DNA of 64,000 nt from Streptomyces sp. NBC_00344. GTDB taxonomy: Bacteria > Actinomycetota > Actinomycetes > Streptomycetales > Streptomycetaceae. Numbering within the stretch: the stretch's first letter is position 1; each line of letters starts with the position of its first letter. Where the stretch lies: the NCBI RefSeq assembly GCF_036088315.1, contig NZ_CP107996.1:3685001-3749000 (forward strand), in the 5' to 3' direction. Position numbers and translations under genes: made by a program. This document shows, piece by piece, positions 48,124 through 56,777 of the stretch. The notes beneath the pieces were generated by a model. That model worked only from the letters and a program-made list of their open reading frames with translations. It was not told the origin of the DNA and did not search any database.

Positions 48124-49167
48124 CTAGCTGTTGCTGTTGCTTCCGCCGGCCCTCAGGTCGGCGAGGTCGGCCTTCACGGTGTTGATCGGGATGGCGAAAC
48201 CGAGACCGACGCTGCCCGCGCTGCTGGAACTGTCGCTGCTCTGCGAAGCAGACGAGTACATCGCGGAGTTGATGCCGATGATCTCGCCGTTCATGTTGAT
48301 CAGCGCGCCACCGGAGTTGCCCGGGTTGAGCGAGGCGTCGGTCTGCAGCGCCTTGTAGGTGGTGGTGGACTCGCCCGTGTCCCCGTTGAACTGCCGGCCA
48401 CCGAACTGGAAGGGCCAGTTGCCTTCGCCGCCGCCCTGTTGCTGTTGCTGCTGCTCGTTCTGCCCCCCGTCCTTGGCGACGGTGACGTCCCGGTTCAGGG
48501 CGGAGACGATGCCGCTGGTGACCGTTCCCGTCAGGCCCTCGGGGGAACCGATCGCCACGACCTGGTCGCCGACGGCGACATTGCCGGAGTCGCCGAGCGA
48601 GGCCGGCTTCAGACCGCTCGCGCCGTCCACATCGACAAGGGCGAGGTCCTTGCCCGGGTCGGTGCCGACGACCTTCGCGGTGTACGACCTGCCGTTGTTC
48701 ATGGTGACCTTGACCGAGGTGGCGCCGGAGATCACATGGTTGTTGGTGACGATCTCGCCGGCCGAGCTGATGATCACGCCTGCTCCGGTGGACTGACCGG
48801 CGCTGGACGTGGCCTTGATCTCGACGATGCTCGGCGACACGGCCTGGGCGACACCGGAGACCGTGCCCCGGCTCGACTGCGAGACGGTGGTGCCGCTGAC
48901 CGTGCCTGCCGGGTTGCCGCTGCTGCCGTTGTCCAGCAGCGACTCGGCCAGTACCGCCGTACCGCCGCCGACGGCGGCCGCGACGATGGCGACCGCTGCG
49001 AGCAGGGCGATCGGCCGCTTCGCCCGCCGGGGGCGGGCGGGGTCCGCCGCGGGAGCCGGAGGGGGCCAGGCCGCAGACGGCTCGTGGGCGGGCGGCGGCG
49101 GGTAGGACCGGGCCGCATACGCATCTTCATGCTGCGAGGTGGGGTACTGCTCCGGGTTCTCGGTCAT
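48124..49167 (-). CDS. Membrane-anchored trypsin-like serine protease, HtrA/PepD-like without PDZ
   Basis: 347 residues. A Pro-rich cytoplasmic N-terminus (about 1-48), one membrane helix (about 50-75, [20 protein letters not shown]), then a trypsin-like domain with the triad His in VTNNHVISG, Asp in [12 protein letters not shown] and Ser in [12 protein letters not shown]. It ends shortly after the protease fold (LADLRAGGS) with no PDZ domain, unlike classic HtrA. A Gln run in a Gly-rich insertion ([15 protein letters not shown]) sits between strands. It starts the operon htrA-like/small gene/regulator/kinase. Substrates unknown; it probably degrades or activates envelope proteins. Confidence 0.92.
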   Translation of the reverse strand: MTENPEQYPTSQHEDAYAARSYPPPPAHEPSAAWPPPAPAADPARPRRAKRPIALLAAVAIVAAAVGGGTAVLAESLLDNGSSGNPAGTVSGTTVSQSSRGTVSGVAQAVSPSIVEIKATSSAGQSTGAGVIISSAGEIVTNNHVISGATSVKVTMNNGRSYTAKVVGTDPGKDLALVDVDGASGLKPASLGDSGNVAVGDQVVAIGSPEGLTGTVTSGIVSALNRDVTVAKDGGQNEQQQQQQGGGEGNWPFQFGGRQFNGDTGESTTTYKALQTDASLNPGNSGGALINMNGEIIGINSAMYSSASQSSDSSSSAGSVGLGFAIPINTVKADLADLRAGGSNSNS

Positions 49168-49280
49168 GTCTCATAGCGTGTCCACCGACCATGAGAGTTT
49201 CCTGAGTCCCTGCTGAGAAGCCCGACAGAAGCCCGTATGCCCGATGTAAAGGCGGGCCGGCCCCCGCCACAGGGCCGGGG

Positions 49281-50303
49281 TTACTCGCAGCCGCAGGAAC
49301 GGCGTACGACGAGCGCCGAAGGGAACTGCTTCAGCCGTTCCCGCCGGGATCCGGCGACCCGCAGTGAATCGTCGAGCACGAGATCCACCGCCGACCGCGC
49401 CATCGCGGGGCGGTCGGAGTACACGGTGGTGAGCGGCGGGTCGGTCAGCGCCGCTTCCTTGACGTCGTCGAAGCCGGCCACGGCCAGCTCGCCCGGCACA
49501 TCGATCCGCAGTTCGCGCGCCGCCCGCAGCACGCCGATCGCCTGGTCGTCGGTGGAGCAGAAGATCGCCGGGGGCCTGTCGGGGCCGGCGAGCAGCTCGA
49601 GCGAGACCCGGTAGGCGTCGTAGCGGTTGTACGGGGCCTGGAAGAGCCGCCCCTCGACGGAGCGGCCGGATTCCTGCATGGCCCGCCGCCAGCCTTCGAC
49701 ATGGTCGGCCACCGGGTCGCCGACGGCCGGCGTCGACTCGACACCGCCGAGGCAGGCCACGTACGCGTAGCCGTGTTCCAGCAGATGGCGGGTGGCGAGC
49801 TGGGCGCCGCCGATGTCGTCCGTGACGACGGCCACGTCGTCGATGGCCTCGGGGCGCTCGTGCAGCAGCACCACCCTGGCGTCCCAGGCCTCGATCTCGG
49901 CCGCCGCGCGCTCGCTCATGCCCTGGCTGACCAGGATCAGACCGGAGACCCGCATCCCGAGAAAGGCCCGCAGGTAGTGGACCTCACGCTCGTCGCGGTA
50001 GTCGGAATTGCCGACCAGGACCATTTTTCCGCGCTCGGCTGCGGCCTGTTCCACCGCGTGCGCCATCTCCCCGAAGAAGGGCTGCCTGGCGTCCGGCACG
50101 ATCATTCCTATGAGATCGGTACGGCGCGAGGCCATCGCCTGCGCCACCCGGTCCGGCCGGTACCCCAGCTCCTTGATCGCGTTGACTACCCGCTCGCGCG
50201 TGGCCGGGGCGACCGGCCTCGGTCCGTTGTTGATGACATAGCTGACGACGGCGGTCGAAGTCCCCGCCAGTCGCGCTACGTCGTCCCGCGTCACCTTGGC
50301 CAC
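49281..50303 (-). CDS. LacI-family transcriptional regulator
   Basis: 340 residues. The N-terminal LacI helix-turn-helix ([20 protein letters not shown] and [20 protein letters not shown]) is followed by a sugar-binding-like effector domain (about 60-335). The C-terminus reads VVRRSCGCE, a common ending in Streptomyces LacI proteins. The GTG at 50303 begins at VAKVTRDD; its ribosome site is weak, and a GTG at 50330 is an alternative. No sugar transport or hydrolase gene is adjacent, so the effector is unknown. Confidence 0.9.
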   Translation of the reverse strand: MAKVTRDDVARLAGTSTAVVSYVINNGPRPVAPATRERVVNAIKELGYRPDRVAQAMASRRTDLIGMIVPDARQPFFGEMAHAVEQAAAERGKMVLVGNSDYRDEREVHYLRAFLGMRVSGLILVSQGMSERAAAEIEAWDARVVLLHERPEAIDDVAVVTDDIGGAQLATRHLLEHGYAYVACLGGVESTPAVGDPVADHVEGWRRAMQESGRSVEGRLFQAPYNRYDAYRVSLELLAGPDRPPAIFCSTDDQAIGVLRAARELRIDVPGELAVAGFDDVKEAALTDPPLTTVYSDRPAMARSAVDLVLDDSLRVAGSRRERLKQFPSALVVRRSCGCE

Positions 50304-50339
50304 GCGCGGCAGTCTACGCGGATGGACCACCCATGGGAC

Positions 50340-51155
50340 CTACCGTTTTGCAGGTCGGACAGCTTCCTCGGGCGAGGCCGCAGTGCCTCCCGTACGGGTG
50401 GTTTCCGGATTGAAGGTTGACGAGTCGGTGCCGGCGGCCCGGGGGGCGGTCTTCGCCCTGGGATCGTCGGTTGCCCGCTCGGCCTTCTCGGGGGTGACGA
50501 AGCGGTAGCCGACGTTGCGGACCGTACCGATCAGCGACTCGTGCTCCGGACCGAGCTTGGCCCGCAGCCGCCGCACATGGACGTCCACCGTGCGGGTGCC
50601 GCCGAAGTAGTCGTAGCCCCAGACCTCCTGGAGCAGCTGGGCCCGGGTGAAGACCCGTCCCGGATGCTGGGCGAGGTACTTGAGCAGCTCGAACTCCTTG
50701 AAGGTCAGGTCCAGCACCCGGCCCTTGAGCTTCGCGCTGTACGTCGCCTCGTCGACGGAGAGGTCGCCGTTGCGGATCTCCATCGGGGAGTCGTCGGATG
50801 TGAGCTGCCGCCGGCCGGTGGCGAGGCGCAGCCGCGCCTCGACCTCGGCGGGGCCCGCGGTGTCGAGCAGTACGTCGTCGATGCCCCAGTCGGCGGTGAC
50901 GGCCGCGAGACCGCCCTCGGTCACGATCAGGATCAGCGGACAGCCGGGCCCGGTGGAACGGAGCAGCTGACAGAGGCTGCGGACCTGCGGCAGGTCACGC
51001 CTCCCGTCGATGAGGATCACATCGGCACCGGGGGTGTCGACGAGGGCCGGGCCCTCGGCGGGGGCGACCCGCACGTTGTGCAGCAGAAGGCCGAGGGCGG
51101 GGAGCACCTCCGTCGACGGCTGAAGGGCATTGGTCAGGAGCAGCAGAGAGCTCAT
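50340..51155 (-). CDS. glnR: Global nitrogen regulator GlnR
   Basis: 271 residues, OmpR-type. The receiver-like domain keeps Asp50 ([12 protein letters not shown]) but is atypical, as known for GlnR, which works as a dimer without phosphorylation. The C-terminal winged helix ([20 protein letters not shown] and [20 protein letters not shown]) matches GlnR of Streptomyces closely. It controls glnA, amtB and other nitrogen genes. The ATG at 51155 ([11 protein letters not shown]) has GGTGGGG upstream; the longer frame from 51314 covers the promoter. A short Ser/Thr/Ala-rich tail follows the DNA-binding domain. Confidence 0.95.
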   Translation of the reverse strand: MSSLLLLTNALQPSTEVLPALGLLLHNVRVAPAEGPALVDTPGADVILIDGRRDLPQVRSLCQLLRSTGPGCPLILIVTEGGLAAVTADWGIDDVLLDTAGPAEVEARLRLATGRRQLTSDDSPMEIRNGDLSVDEATYSAKLKGRVLDLTFKEFELLKYLAQHPGRVFTRAQLLQEVWGYDYFGGTRTVDVHVRRLRAKLGPEHESLIGTVRNVGYRFVTPEKAERATDDPRAKTAPRAAGTDSSTFNPETTRTGGTAASPEEAVRPAKR

Positions 51156-51330
51156 CGCGCCCCACCTGCCGTGGTCGTCATCCGGTCGTGCGGGTTTCGC
51201 TTGCCCATTACGTCGGTTCCTCCTCGGTCCCTGCGAGGACGTATGCGGCACTGCTTGTCTCCGCGTACCCCGCATCCGGGGGTTCGCTGCGCTGACGTGG
51301 CGTTTCGTATACAACGCTCCGAAAGCACAA

Positions 51331-51362
51331 AAGGACCCGGGGGCAACTCTGCCCAGGTCCTT
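51331..51362. terminator. Hairpin upstream of glnR, with T run on the minus strand
   Basis: AAGGACC...GGTCCTT outer stem with inner GGGCA/TGCCC. On the minus strand it is followed by TTTTG, like an intrinsic terminator, and lies just upstream of a likely glnR -10 (TATACG at 51306-51311). It may insulate glnR or cap the 5' UTR of the divergent hydrolase. Confidence 0.55.
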
Positions 51363-51382
51363 ATCCCAGCAGAATAGCTCAC

Positions 51383-52216
51383 ATGAGCTCCGTACCTGAA
51401 GGCCAGTTCCGCAGGACCCCCGTTCCGCCGGTCACTCGGGGCGACCGGCGGACCGTCCTGCTCACCCGTGACGGGGTCCGTATCGAGGCGCTGTACGAGC
51501 CGTGCACGGCCGGCCCTTCGGACACCGCGATCGTGCTGGCGCACGGCTTCACCGGGGCGGTCGACAGGCCCGCGGTACGGCGGGCGGCCGGTGTTTTCGC
51601 GCACCGTGCGGCCGTGATCACCTTCTCGTTCCGGGGGCACGGGCGGTCGGGCGGGCGCTCGACGGTCGGCAACAGCGAAGTGTTCGATCTGGAGGCGGCG
51701 GTCGCGTGGGCTCGTGCGCTCGGTCACAGCAGAGTGGTCACGGTGGGTTTCTCGATGGGCGGCTCCGTGGTGCTGCGCCAGGCGGCGCTCTGCGCTTCGG
51801 AAGCCTCCGCGTACGAGGGGCGCACGGACGCGCGCGTTGACGCGGTGGCCGCGGTGAGCGCCCCCGCGCGCTGGTACTACCGGGGGACGGCCCCCATGCG
51901 CCGACTGCACTGGGTGGTCACCCGGCCGTTGGGGCGACTGGTGGGCCGGGTCGGTTTCGGCACCCGTATACACACCGAGGACTGGGACCCGGTCCCGCTC
52001 TCGCCGGTGGAAGCGGTGCCGATGATCGCGCCCATCCCGCTGCTGATCGTGCACGGGGACCGGGATCCGTACTTCCCGCTCGACCACCCCCGGATGCTGG
52101 CCGGTGCGTCCGGTGGCGCGGCGGAACTGTGGATCGAACCGGGGATGGGGCATGCGGAGAACGCGGCCGGTCCCGGGCTGCTGGAACGTGTGGCGGACTG
52201 GCTGACGTCGCGGTAG
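51383..52216 (+). CDS. Alpha/beta hydrolase
   Basis: 277 residues with the serine hydrolase fold: oxyanion strand [23 protein letters not shown], the nucleophile elbow GFSMGGSVV, acid in [12 protein letters not shown] and His in [10 protein letters not shown]. The cap region between is short. It is cytoplasmic with no signal peptide. Substrate unknown; esterase or thioesterase activity is likely. The ATG at 51383 lies just after a hairpin, and the gene is divergent from glnR, 105 bases ahead of a MoaD-like gene. Confidence 0.9.
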   Translation: MSSVPEGQFRRTPVPPVTRGDRRTVLLTRDGVRIEALYEPCTAGPSDTAIVLAHGFTGAVDRPAVRRAAGVFAHRAAVITFSFRGHGRSGGRSTVGNSEVFDLEAAVAWARALGHSRVVTVGFSMGGSVVLRQAALCASEASAYEGRTDARVDAVAAVSAPARWYYRGTAPMRRLHWVVTRPLGRLVGRVGFGTRIHTEDWDPVPLSPVEAVPMIAPIPLLIVHGDRDPYFPLDHPRMLAGASGGAAELWIEPGMGHAENAAGPGLLERVADWLTSR

Positions 52217-52329
52217 CGCGACACGGACGGGCGGAACCGGTCCCGCAAACGGGCGGGCTCCGCGCACACCACCGGCCGGCAACCGGCATCATGGACCCGC
52301 GCGACGCGAACCGAAGAGGAGTACCACCC

Positions 52330-52584
52330 ATGGCTGCGGGAACCATCCGCTACTGGGCCGCCGCCAAGGCCGCGGCAGGCACCGCCGAAGAGCCCTACAC
52401 CGCCGACACCCTCGCGGATGCCCTCGGCGCGGCCCGCGAGCGGCACCCGGGCGAGCTGGTGCAGGTGCTGCGGCGATGCTCGTTCCTCGTCGACGGCGAT
52501 CCCGTCGGAACCCGCGGTCATGAGACGGTACGGCTTGCCGAGGGCGGCACGGTCGAGGTGCTCCCGCCGTTTGCAGGAGGGTGA
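52330..52584 (+). CDS. MoaD/ThiS-family sulfur carrier protein
   Basis: 84 residues with the beta-grasp pattern (TIRYWAAAKAAAGTAEEPYT, FLVDGDPV, GGTVEVLPPFAGG) and the essential C-terminal Gly-Gly. Such proteins are adenylated and thiocarboxylated for molybdopterin, thiamin or other sulfur transfer. The ATG at 52330 has GAGGAG upstream; the longer frame from 52129 overlaps the hydrolase gene and is rejected. It lies 6 bases before the next membrane protein gene; its partner E1-like enzyme is not in the window. Confidence 0.9.
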   Translation: MAAGTIRYWAAAKAAAGTAEEPYTADTLADALGAARERHPGELVQVLRRCSFLVDGDPVGTRGHETVRLAEGGTVEVLPPFAGG

Positions 52585-52590
52585 CCCAGC

Positions 52591-53931
52591 ATGACTGATC
52601 AGCAATATCCCTACGGGCGGTACGACCAGTACGGGCAGCAGCAGCCCCAGCCGCCCTACCAGGAGCCGTACGCGCAGGATCCGCATGCGCACGACCCGTA
52701 CACCCAGACCTGGGACGGGCAGACGTGGGACACCCAGTACCAGCCGGTCCAGCAGTCCGCGCAGCATCCGCGGCAGGCCGGGGGGCACCAGCAGCAGGCC
52801 GCGGGGCATCCGCAGGAGCAGCACGCGCAGCAGTACCCTCCGCCGCAGGAGCCCGGCGGCTACCCGCCGCAGCACTCCCAGCAGTCCCAGCCCCAGCAGC
52901 CTTTCGCCTCCGGGCACCCGCAGCAGTCCCAGCAGTCCCAGCCCCAGCAGCCTTTCGCCTCCGGGCACCCGCAGCAGTACCCGCAGTCGCAGCAGCCCCA
53001 GCAGTACCCCCAGCAGCCGGTGGCCGCTGATCCCGCCTACCTGCCGCCGCAGTCCCATCCCCTGCCGCCGGAGACCCCTGCCGCCGCGCCGGCCGCCGCC
53101 CCGGCGGCCGGATACGAGTCGCCGGCCGCCGAGGGGCCTGCCTACAGCGCGCCGAGCACGGCGGGCAATGCGCGGATCACGGACGCCCAGCGGGCCCGCG
53201 CCGAGGGGCGGTCGCCGATCATCGCGCCCGGGATGCAGCCCGCGGGGCTGACCGCGGGGCTGGCGCTGCTGATCGCTCTGACCGCGTTCGGCGGGCGGTA
53301 CGCGGTGCTGGTGCCGCTGCTGGTGCTCCAGGCGCTCACCGCCGCCGGATGGTTCCGGCTGAACGGGATGTGGCCCGCCCGCCAGGGCATCGCACTCGCC
53401 TTCGCAGGTGGTGTCGTCGCGGACGCCGCGCTGCTCGTCGCGGGCGCCGGACACGGGCCCGCCGCCATCATCGGCACCCTCGGCGTCTGGGTGCTGCTGA
53501 CCCTCGTACTGCAACTGCGCAGCCACGCGCCGGGCGACGAGCGGATGGCCGGGCTGCTGGCCACCATCGCCTCCTCCGCGCTCGCCGTCATGGCGACCGG
53601 AACGCTGGCCGCCTCGATGGACGCGGTGACGGTAGGCGGGATCGCCGTGGCGGTCGCCGTGATCGCCCGCGCGCTGCCGCTGCCGGGCCCCGCGTCGGTG
53701 CTCGTCGCGCTGCTGGCCGGGGCGGGCGCGGGCATCGCGGCGGGCGGTATGACCGGCCTGGGGGCGCAGGGGGCACTGCTCGGCTTCGCCGCGGGCGGCT
53801 GCGCGCTGATCGGGCTGCGGGTCGCCAGCTACGACTACCCGTCCCGATTCGTCCATATGACGGCCGGAGTGGCCCTGCCGCTCACCGCGGCGGCGCCCGC
53901 GATCTATCTGATCGGACGGGTCGTCGGCTGA
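52591..53931 (+). CDS. Gln/Pro-rich polytopic membrane protein
   Basis: 446 residues. The first ~190 are low-complexity Gln/Pro/Tyr/Gly (for example QQQPQPPYQEPY) with two tandem 17-residue units (QSQPQQPFASGHPQQ core). The second half has about eight helices (GLTAGLALLIALTAFGGRYA, VLVPLLVLQALTAAGWFRLN, VLVALLAGAGAGIAAGG). No enzyme motif is seen. It may be a membrane scaffold whose disordered cytoplasmic arm binds partners. The ATG follows GGAGGGTGACC. Function not recognised. Confidence 0.85.
   Translation: MTDQQYPYGRYDQYGQQQPQPPYQEPYAQDPHAHDPYTQTWDGQTWDTQYQPVQQSAQHPRQAGGHQQQAAGHPQEQHAQQYPPPQEPGGYPPQHSQQSQPQQPFASGHPQQSQQSQPQQPFASGHPQQYPQSQQPQQYPQQPVAADPAYLPPQSHPLPPETPAAAPAAAPAAGYESPAAEGPAYSAPSTAGNARITDAQRARAEGRSPIIAPGMQPAGLTAGLALLIALTAFGGRYAVLVPLLVLQALTAAGWFRLNGMWPARQGIALAFAGGVVADAALLVAGAGHGPAAIIGTLGVWVLLTLVLQLRSHAPGDERMAGLLATIASSALAVMATGTLAASMDAVTVGGIAVAVAVIARALPLPGPASVLVALLAGAGAGIAAGGMTGLGAQGALLGFAAGGCALIGLRVASYDYPSRFVHMTAGVALPLTAAAPAIYLIGRVVG
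52879..52980 (+). repeat. Two 51-bp tandem direct repeats within a CDS
   Basis: Units at 52879-52929 and 52930-52980, almost identical, each encoding 17 residues of the Gln/Pro-rich arm (QSQPQQPFASGHPQQ core). Copy-number change between strains is likely. Confidence 0.9.
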
Positions 53932-54010
53932 CCCGGCGGTTAGGCTCGCGTTCGGTGCCACCGGCACGCATCAAGGGACACGGGCACGACCAGGGTGGGG
54001 ACTACCGGCC

Positions 54011-54700
54011 ATGCGCGCACTGCGGACACTGCTCATCATCGTCGTCATTCTCGGCGGTCTCTTCGTCGGCGCCGACCGCATCGCGGTGCATGTCGCGGAG
54101 AACGAGGCGGCCGACCGGATACGCAGCAGTGAGGGGCTCACCGCATCGCCGGACGTCGACATCAAGGGGTTCCCCTTCCTGACCCAGGTCCTCGGCAAGA
54201 AGCTGGACCGGGTCGACATCACGATGAACGGGGTCGAGGCGAGCGCGCAGGGCCGGAAGGTCCGGATCACCCGGGTGCGGGCCGAACTCCACGACGTGCG
54301 GATCTCGGGCAGCTACTCCAGCGCGGTCGCCGCGCGGGCGAGCGGCACCGCGCACATCTCGTACGAGGACCTCACCAGGGCGTCGGAGACCGGCGCCAAG
54401 GTCGCCTACGGGGGCGACGGCAAGGTCAAGGTCACCGGGTCGGTCGACATCCTGGGCCGCACCCTGACCCGCAGCGTGACGTCTTCGGTGACCATGGTGG
54501 GCAAGAACAGGATCAAGGTGCGCGCGGACGCGGTGCCCGGTGAGGGCATTCCCGGTCTCGAGGGACTCGTCCGCAAGAAGACCGACTTCGAGGGCGCGAT
54601 CGGCGGCCTGCCGTCCGGCCTCGAACTCGACAAGGTGCAGGCCACGCCGGACGGTGTCGACATCGGAGTCACCGGGACGGACGTATCGCTGGCCGGCTAG
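54011..54700 (+). CDS. DUF2993 (LmeA-like) protein, short paralogue
   Basis: 229 residues. A single N-terminal membrane helix or signal (about 5-22, RTLLIIVVILGGLFVGADRI) leads straight into DUF2993 (SPDVDIKGFPFLTQVLGKKL to the C-terminus). The extracytoplasmic domain probably binds phospholipid. It lacks the long cytoplasmic arm of the paralogue at 44445-45656. The ATG follows GGGTGGGGACTACCGGCC. It may be cotranscribed with the preceding membrane protein gene, 79 bases upstream. Confidence 0.88.
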   Translation: MRALRTLLIIVVILGGLFVGADRIAVHVAENEAADRIRSSEGLTASPDVDIKGFPFLTQVLGKKLDRVDITMNGVEASAQGRKVRITRVRAELHDVRISGSYSSAVAARASGTAHISYEDLTRASETGAKVAYGGDGKVKVTGSVDILGRTLTRSVTSSVTMVGKNRIKVRADAVPGEGIPGLEGLVRKKTDFEGAIGGLPSGLELDKVQATPDGVDIGVTGTDVSLAG

Positions 54701-54831
54701 GGCCGGGCATGCGGTGTCCGAGCGTGGGCCCAGCGCCCTTCGCCCGGATGATGAGACAGGGGTGTCCGGTCCGCAGATGGCGGGTAAGCAGACCGACGCG
54801 ATGAGGGCGGCCGTGGGCCCTTCGCTCTCCT

Positions 54832-54872
54832 GATCGTCTCGCATTGCGGACGATCGCGTCTCAATATGCGAC
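54832..54872. promoter_or_regulatory. Tandem direct repeats in the sulfur leader promoter
   Basis: GATCGTCTCGCATTGCGGAC (54832-54851) abuts GATCGCGTCTCAATATGCGAC (54852-54872; 21 bases, shown in two parts: GATCGCGTCTC and AATATGCGAC). A third partial copy, GATCGTCTC, is at 54906. Together they look like a multi-site operator just upstream of the -35 element. The regulator is unknown. Confidence 0.6.
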
Positions 54873-54878
54873 ACGCCG

Positions 54879-54908
54879 GTGACATCTCCGCCCGTACTTC
54901 CCTACGAT
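54879..54908 (+). promoter_or_regulatory. Predicted promoter giving a leaderless transcript
   Basis: -35 GTGACA (54879-54884), 18-bp spacer, -10 TACGAT (54903-54908). The expected start point is 54915-54916, which is the A of the leader ATG. Predicted by eye only. Confidence 0.65.
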
Positions 54909-54915
54909 CGTCTCC

Positions 54916-55023
54916 ATGCAGCGTTATTCGAGCGGTCTCCGTACCCGGGGACTGGCGGTTCTCACGAAGCGGCGGGCAGTAGACCTGTGCCGCGTCGCCG
55001 CCATGCTCTGTCGCGCCGTCTGA
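54916..55023 (+). CDS. Putative cysteine-responsive leader peptide (35 aa)
   Basis: ATG at 54916, TGA at 55021-55023. The peptide contains KRRAVDLCRVAAMLCRA near its end, with paired Cys codons in the D-L-C-R-V-A-x-M-L-C-R pattern typical of 'putative leader peptides' upstream of actinobacterial sulfur genes. It lies 146 bases before sseA. No ribosome site is present, and the predicted transcript would start at its ATG, as for leaderless attenuation peptides. Hairpins (for example GGACCCT/AGGGTCC at 55050-55075) follow it. When cysteine is scarce the ribosome should stall at the Cys codons and alter downstream folding; that mechanism is inferred. Confidence 0.78.
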   Translation: MQRYSSGLRTRGLAVLTKRRAVDLCRVAAMLCRAV

Positions 55024-55169
55024 GCGGGAGCTCCGCCTCCCGTATTCCGGGACCCTTCGACCGTTGTCAGGGTCCGCCCCCGGTGCCGGATGCGCCCCCA
55101 CGCCGCTGTGGACCCGTATGCCGGCACCTCCGCACCACCCCGCCGCACACTGCCCCGGAGGAGAGCCGC

Positions 55170-56009
55170 ATGAGCCGCAGCGACGTACTGGTAGACGCTG
55201 ACTGGGTCGAGGCCCACATCGATGACCCGCAGGTCGCCATCGTCGAGGTGGACGAGGACACCTCGGCGTACGAGAAGAACCACATCCGCAACGCCATCCG
55301 CATCGACTGGACCAAGGACCTTCAGGACCCGGTCCGCCGTGACTTCATCGACCAGGCCGGCTTCGAGAAGCTGCTGTCGGACAAGGGCATCGGCAACGAC
55401 ACCACCGTCGTCCTCTACGGCGGCAACAACAACTGGTTCGCGTCGTACGCCTTCTGGTACTTCAAGCTCTACGGTCACGGCGACGTCCGGCTGCTCGACG
55501 GCGGCCGCAAGAAGTGGGAGCTCGACTCCCGTGACCTGGTCGACGCCGTTCCGTCCCGCCCGGCCGCAAACTACAAGGCCAAGCCGCAGGACGAGTCGAT
55601 CCGCGCCTACCGCGACGACGTGGTGGCCGCGATCAACAACCAGAACCTGGTCGACGTGCGGTCGCCCGACGAGTTCAGCGGCAAGCTGCTCGCCCCGGCG
55701 CACCTCCCGCAGGAGCAGTCGCAGCGCCCCGGCCACGTTCCGAGCGCCCGCAACATCCCGTGGTCGAAGAACGCCAACGACGACGGCACCTTCAAGTCCG
55801 ACGACGAGCTCAAGGCCCTCTACGAGGACGAGCAGGTCGATCTGGCCAAGGACACCATCGCGTACTGCCGTATCGGTGAGCGCTCCGCGCTGACCTGGTT
55901 CGTGCTGCACGAGCTGCTCGGCCAGGAGAACGTCAAGAACTACGACGGTTCGTGGACCGAGTACGGCTCCCTGGTGGGCGTACCGATCGAGCTCGGCGCC
56001 AACAAGTAA
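55170..56009 (+). CDS. sseA: Thiosulfate/3-mercaptopyruvate sulfurtransferase
   Basis: 279 residues with two rhodanese domains. The N-terminal one is inactive-like; the C-terminal one has active Cys233 in YCRIGERSA, the CRIGERS loop of actinobacterial SseA/CysA2 enzymes. It moves sulfur from thiosulfate or mercaptopyruvate to a thiol acceptor. The ATG at 55170 has GGAGGAGAGCC upstream; an upstream in-frame extension covers the leader region. It is followed after 32 bases by a DUF1416/SseC gene, a pairing also seen in mycobacteria (cysA2-sseC). Confidence 0.93.
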   Translation: MSRSDVLVDADWVEAHIDDPQVAIVEVDEDTSAYEKNHIRNAIRIDWTKDLQDPVRRDFIDQAGFEKLLSDKGIGNDTTVVLYGGNNNWFASYAFWYFKLYGHGDVRLLDGGRKKWELDSRDLVDAVPSRPAANYKAKPQDESIRAYRDDVVAAINNQNLVDVRSPDEFSGKLLAPAHLPQEQSQRPGHVPSARNIPWSKNANDDGTFKSDDELKALYEDEQVDLAKDTIAYCRIGERSALTWFVLHELLGQENVKNYDGSWTEYGSLVGVPIELGANK

Positions 56010-56041
56010 CCCCTCCTCTCCGACCTGAAGGACAGATCCCT

Positions 56042-56329
56042 ATGTGTGGAGCAAAGGCCGGCGGCCCCGACGCTTCGACCATCAAGCCCGGTGAGACCAC
56101 CATCCAGGGCAGCGTGACCCGCGACGGCGAGCCCGTCACCGGTTATGTGCGCCTGCTGGACGCGACCGGCGAGTTCACCGCGGAGGTCCCGACCTCGGCG
56201 ACCGGGCAGTTCCGCTTCTACGCGGCCGAGGGCACCTGGACGCTGAGGGCGCTCGTCCCCGGCGGCACGGCGGACCGTACGGTCGTCGCGCAGACCGGCG
56301 GTCTTGCCGAGGTCGCGATCGCGGTCTGA
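56042..56329 (+). CDS. sseC: DUF1416 protein, SseC-like
   Basis: 95 residues, all-beta, starting MCGAKAGGPD and containing IQGSVTRDGEPVTGYVRLLD, a transthyretin/CNA-B-like sandwich. SseC is thought to assist the linked sulfurtransferase. The conserved N-terminal Cys2 could receive sulfur, which is inference. The ATG follows GAAGGACAGATCCCT. It ends before a strong terminator, closing the leader-sseA-sseC operon. Confidence 0.92.
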   Translation: MCGAKAGGPDASTIKPGETTIQGSVTRDGEPVTGYVRLLDATGEFTAEVPTSATGQFRFYAAEGTWTLRALVPGGTADRTVVAQTGGLAEVAIAV

Positions 56330-56360
56330 CCGCATCGTGCGCTGAATTCAGTGACCGGCC

Positions 56361-56416
56361 GAAGGGCCGCACCCCCGGGGGTTGGACGCCGCCGAACATA
56401 CGGGGTGCGGCCCTTC
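56361..56416 (+). terminator. Terminator after sseC
   Basis: GAAGGGCCGCACCCC pairs perfectly with GGGGTGCGGCCCTTC (15 bp) across a 26-nt loop that can itself fold. Confidence 0.8.
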
Positions 56417-56467
56417 GTGCCATCCCGGACCGGCGCACTCCGGGCCCGCCGGACTTACGCTGGACCC

Positions 56468-56725
56468 ATGTACTCGCGACGTCGGCGCGGCTATTTCCTG
56501 CTGATGGGCGGATGTCTGGTGCTGTTCATATCCGCCTGGGCCTTTGTGCGTCTCTGGTCGGTTCCCGCTGCCGTCGGGATGTGCCTGGTGGCCATGATCA
56601 TTCCGCCGATCGCCGCGGTGGTCGGCAACCGGCGCGGCCCCGAGGACCGCTGGTGGGACGACCCGTCGGGCGACAAGAAGTCCGATGAGTGGTGGGACGA
56701 GCTGGACGGAAAAAAGCGGCGTTAG
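56468..56725 (+). CDS. DUF3099 small membrane protein
   Basis: 85 residues: basic start (MYSRRRRGYFLLMGGCLVLF), two helices (to about residue 52), then an acidic Trp-rich tail (EDRWWDDPSGDKKSDEWWDE). This layout is DUF3099, common in Streptomyces. Function unknown. Convergent with the DsrE gene. Confidence 0.85.
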   Translation: MYSRRRRGYFLLMGGCLVLFISAWAFVRLWSVPAAVGMCLVAMIIPPIAAVVGNRRGPEDRWWDDPSGDKKSDEWWDELDGKKRR

Positions 56726-56777
56726 CCGGGGCCGTGGCGCAATCGGCGCGGACCGGAACCGACGGGGGCTGCCGTCG

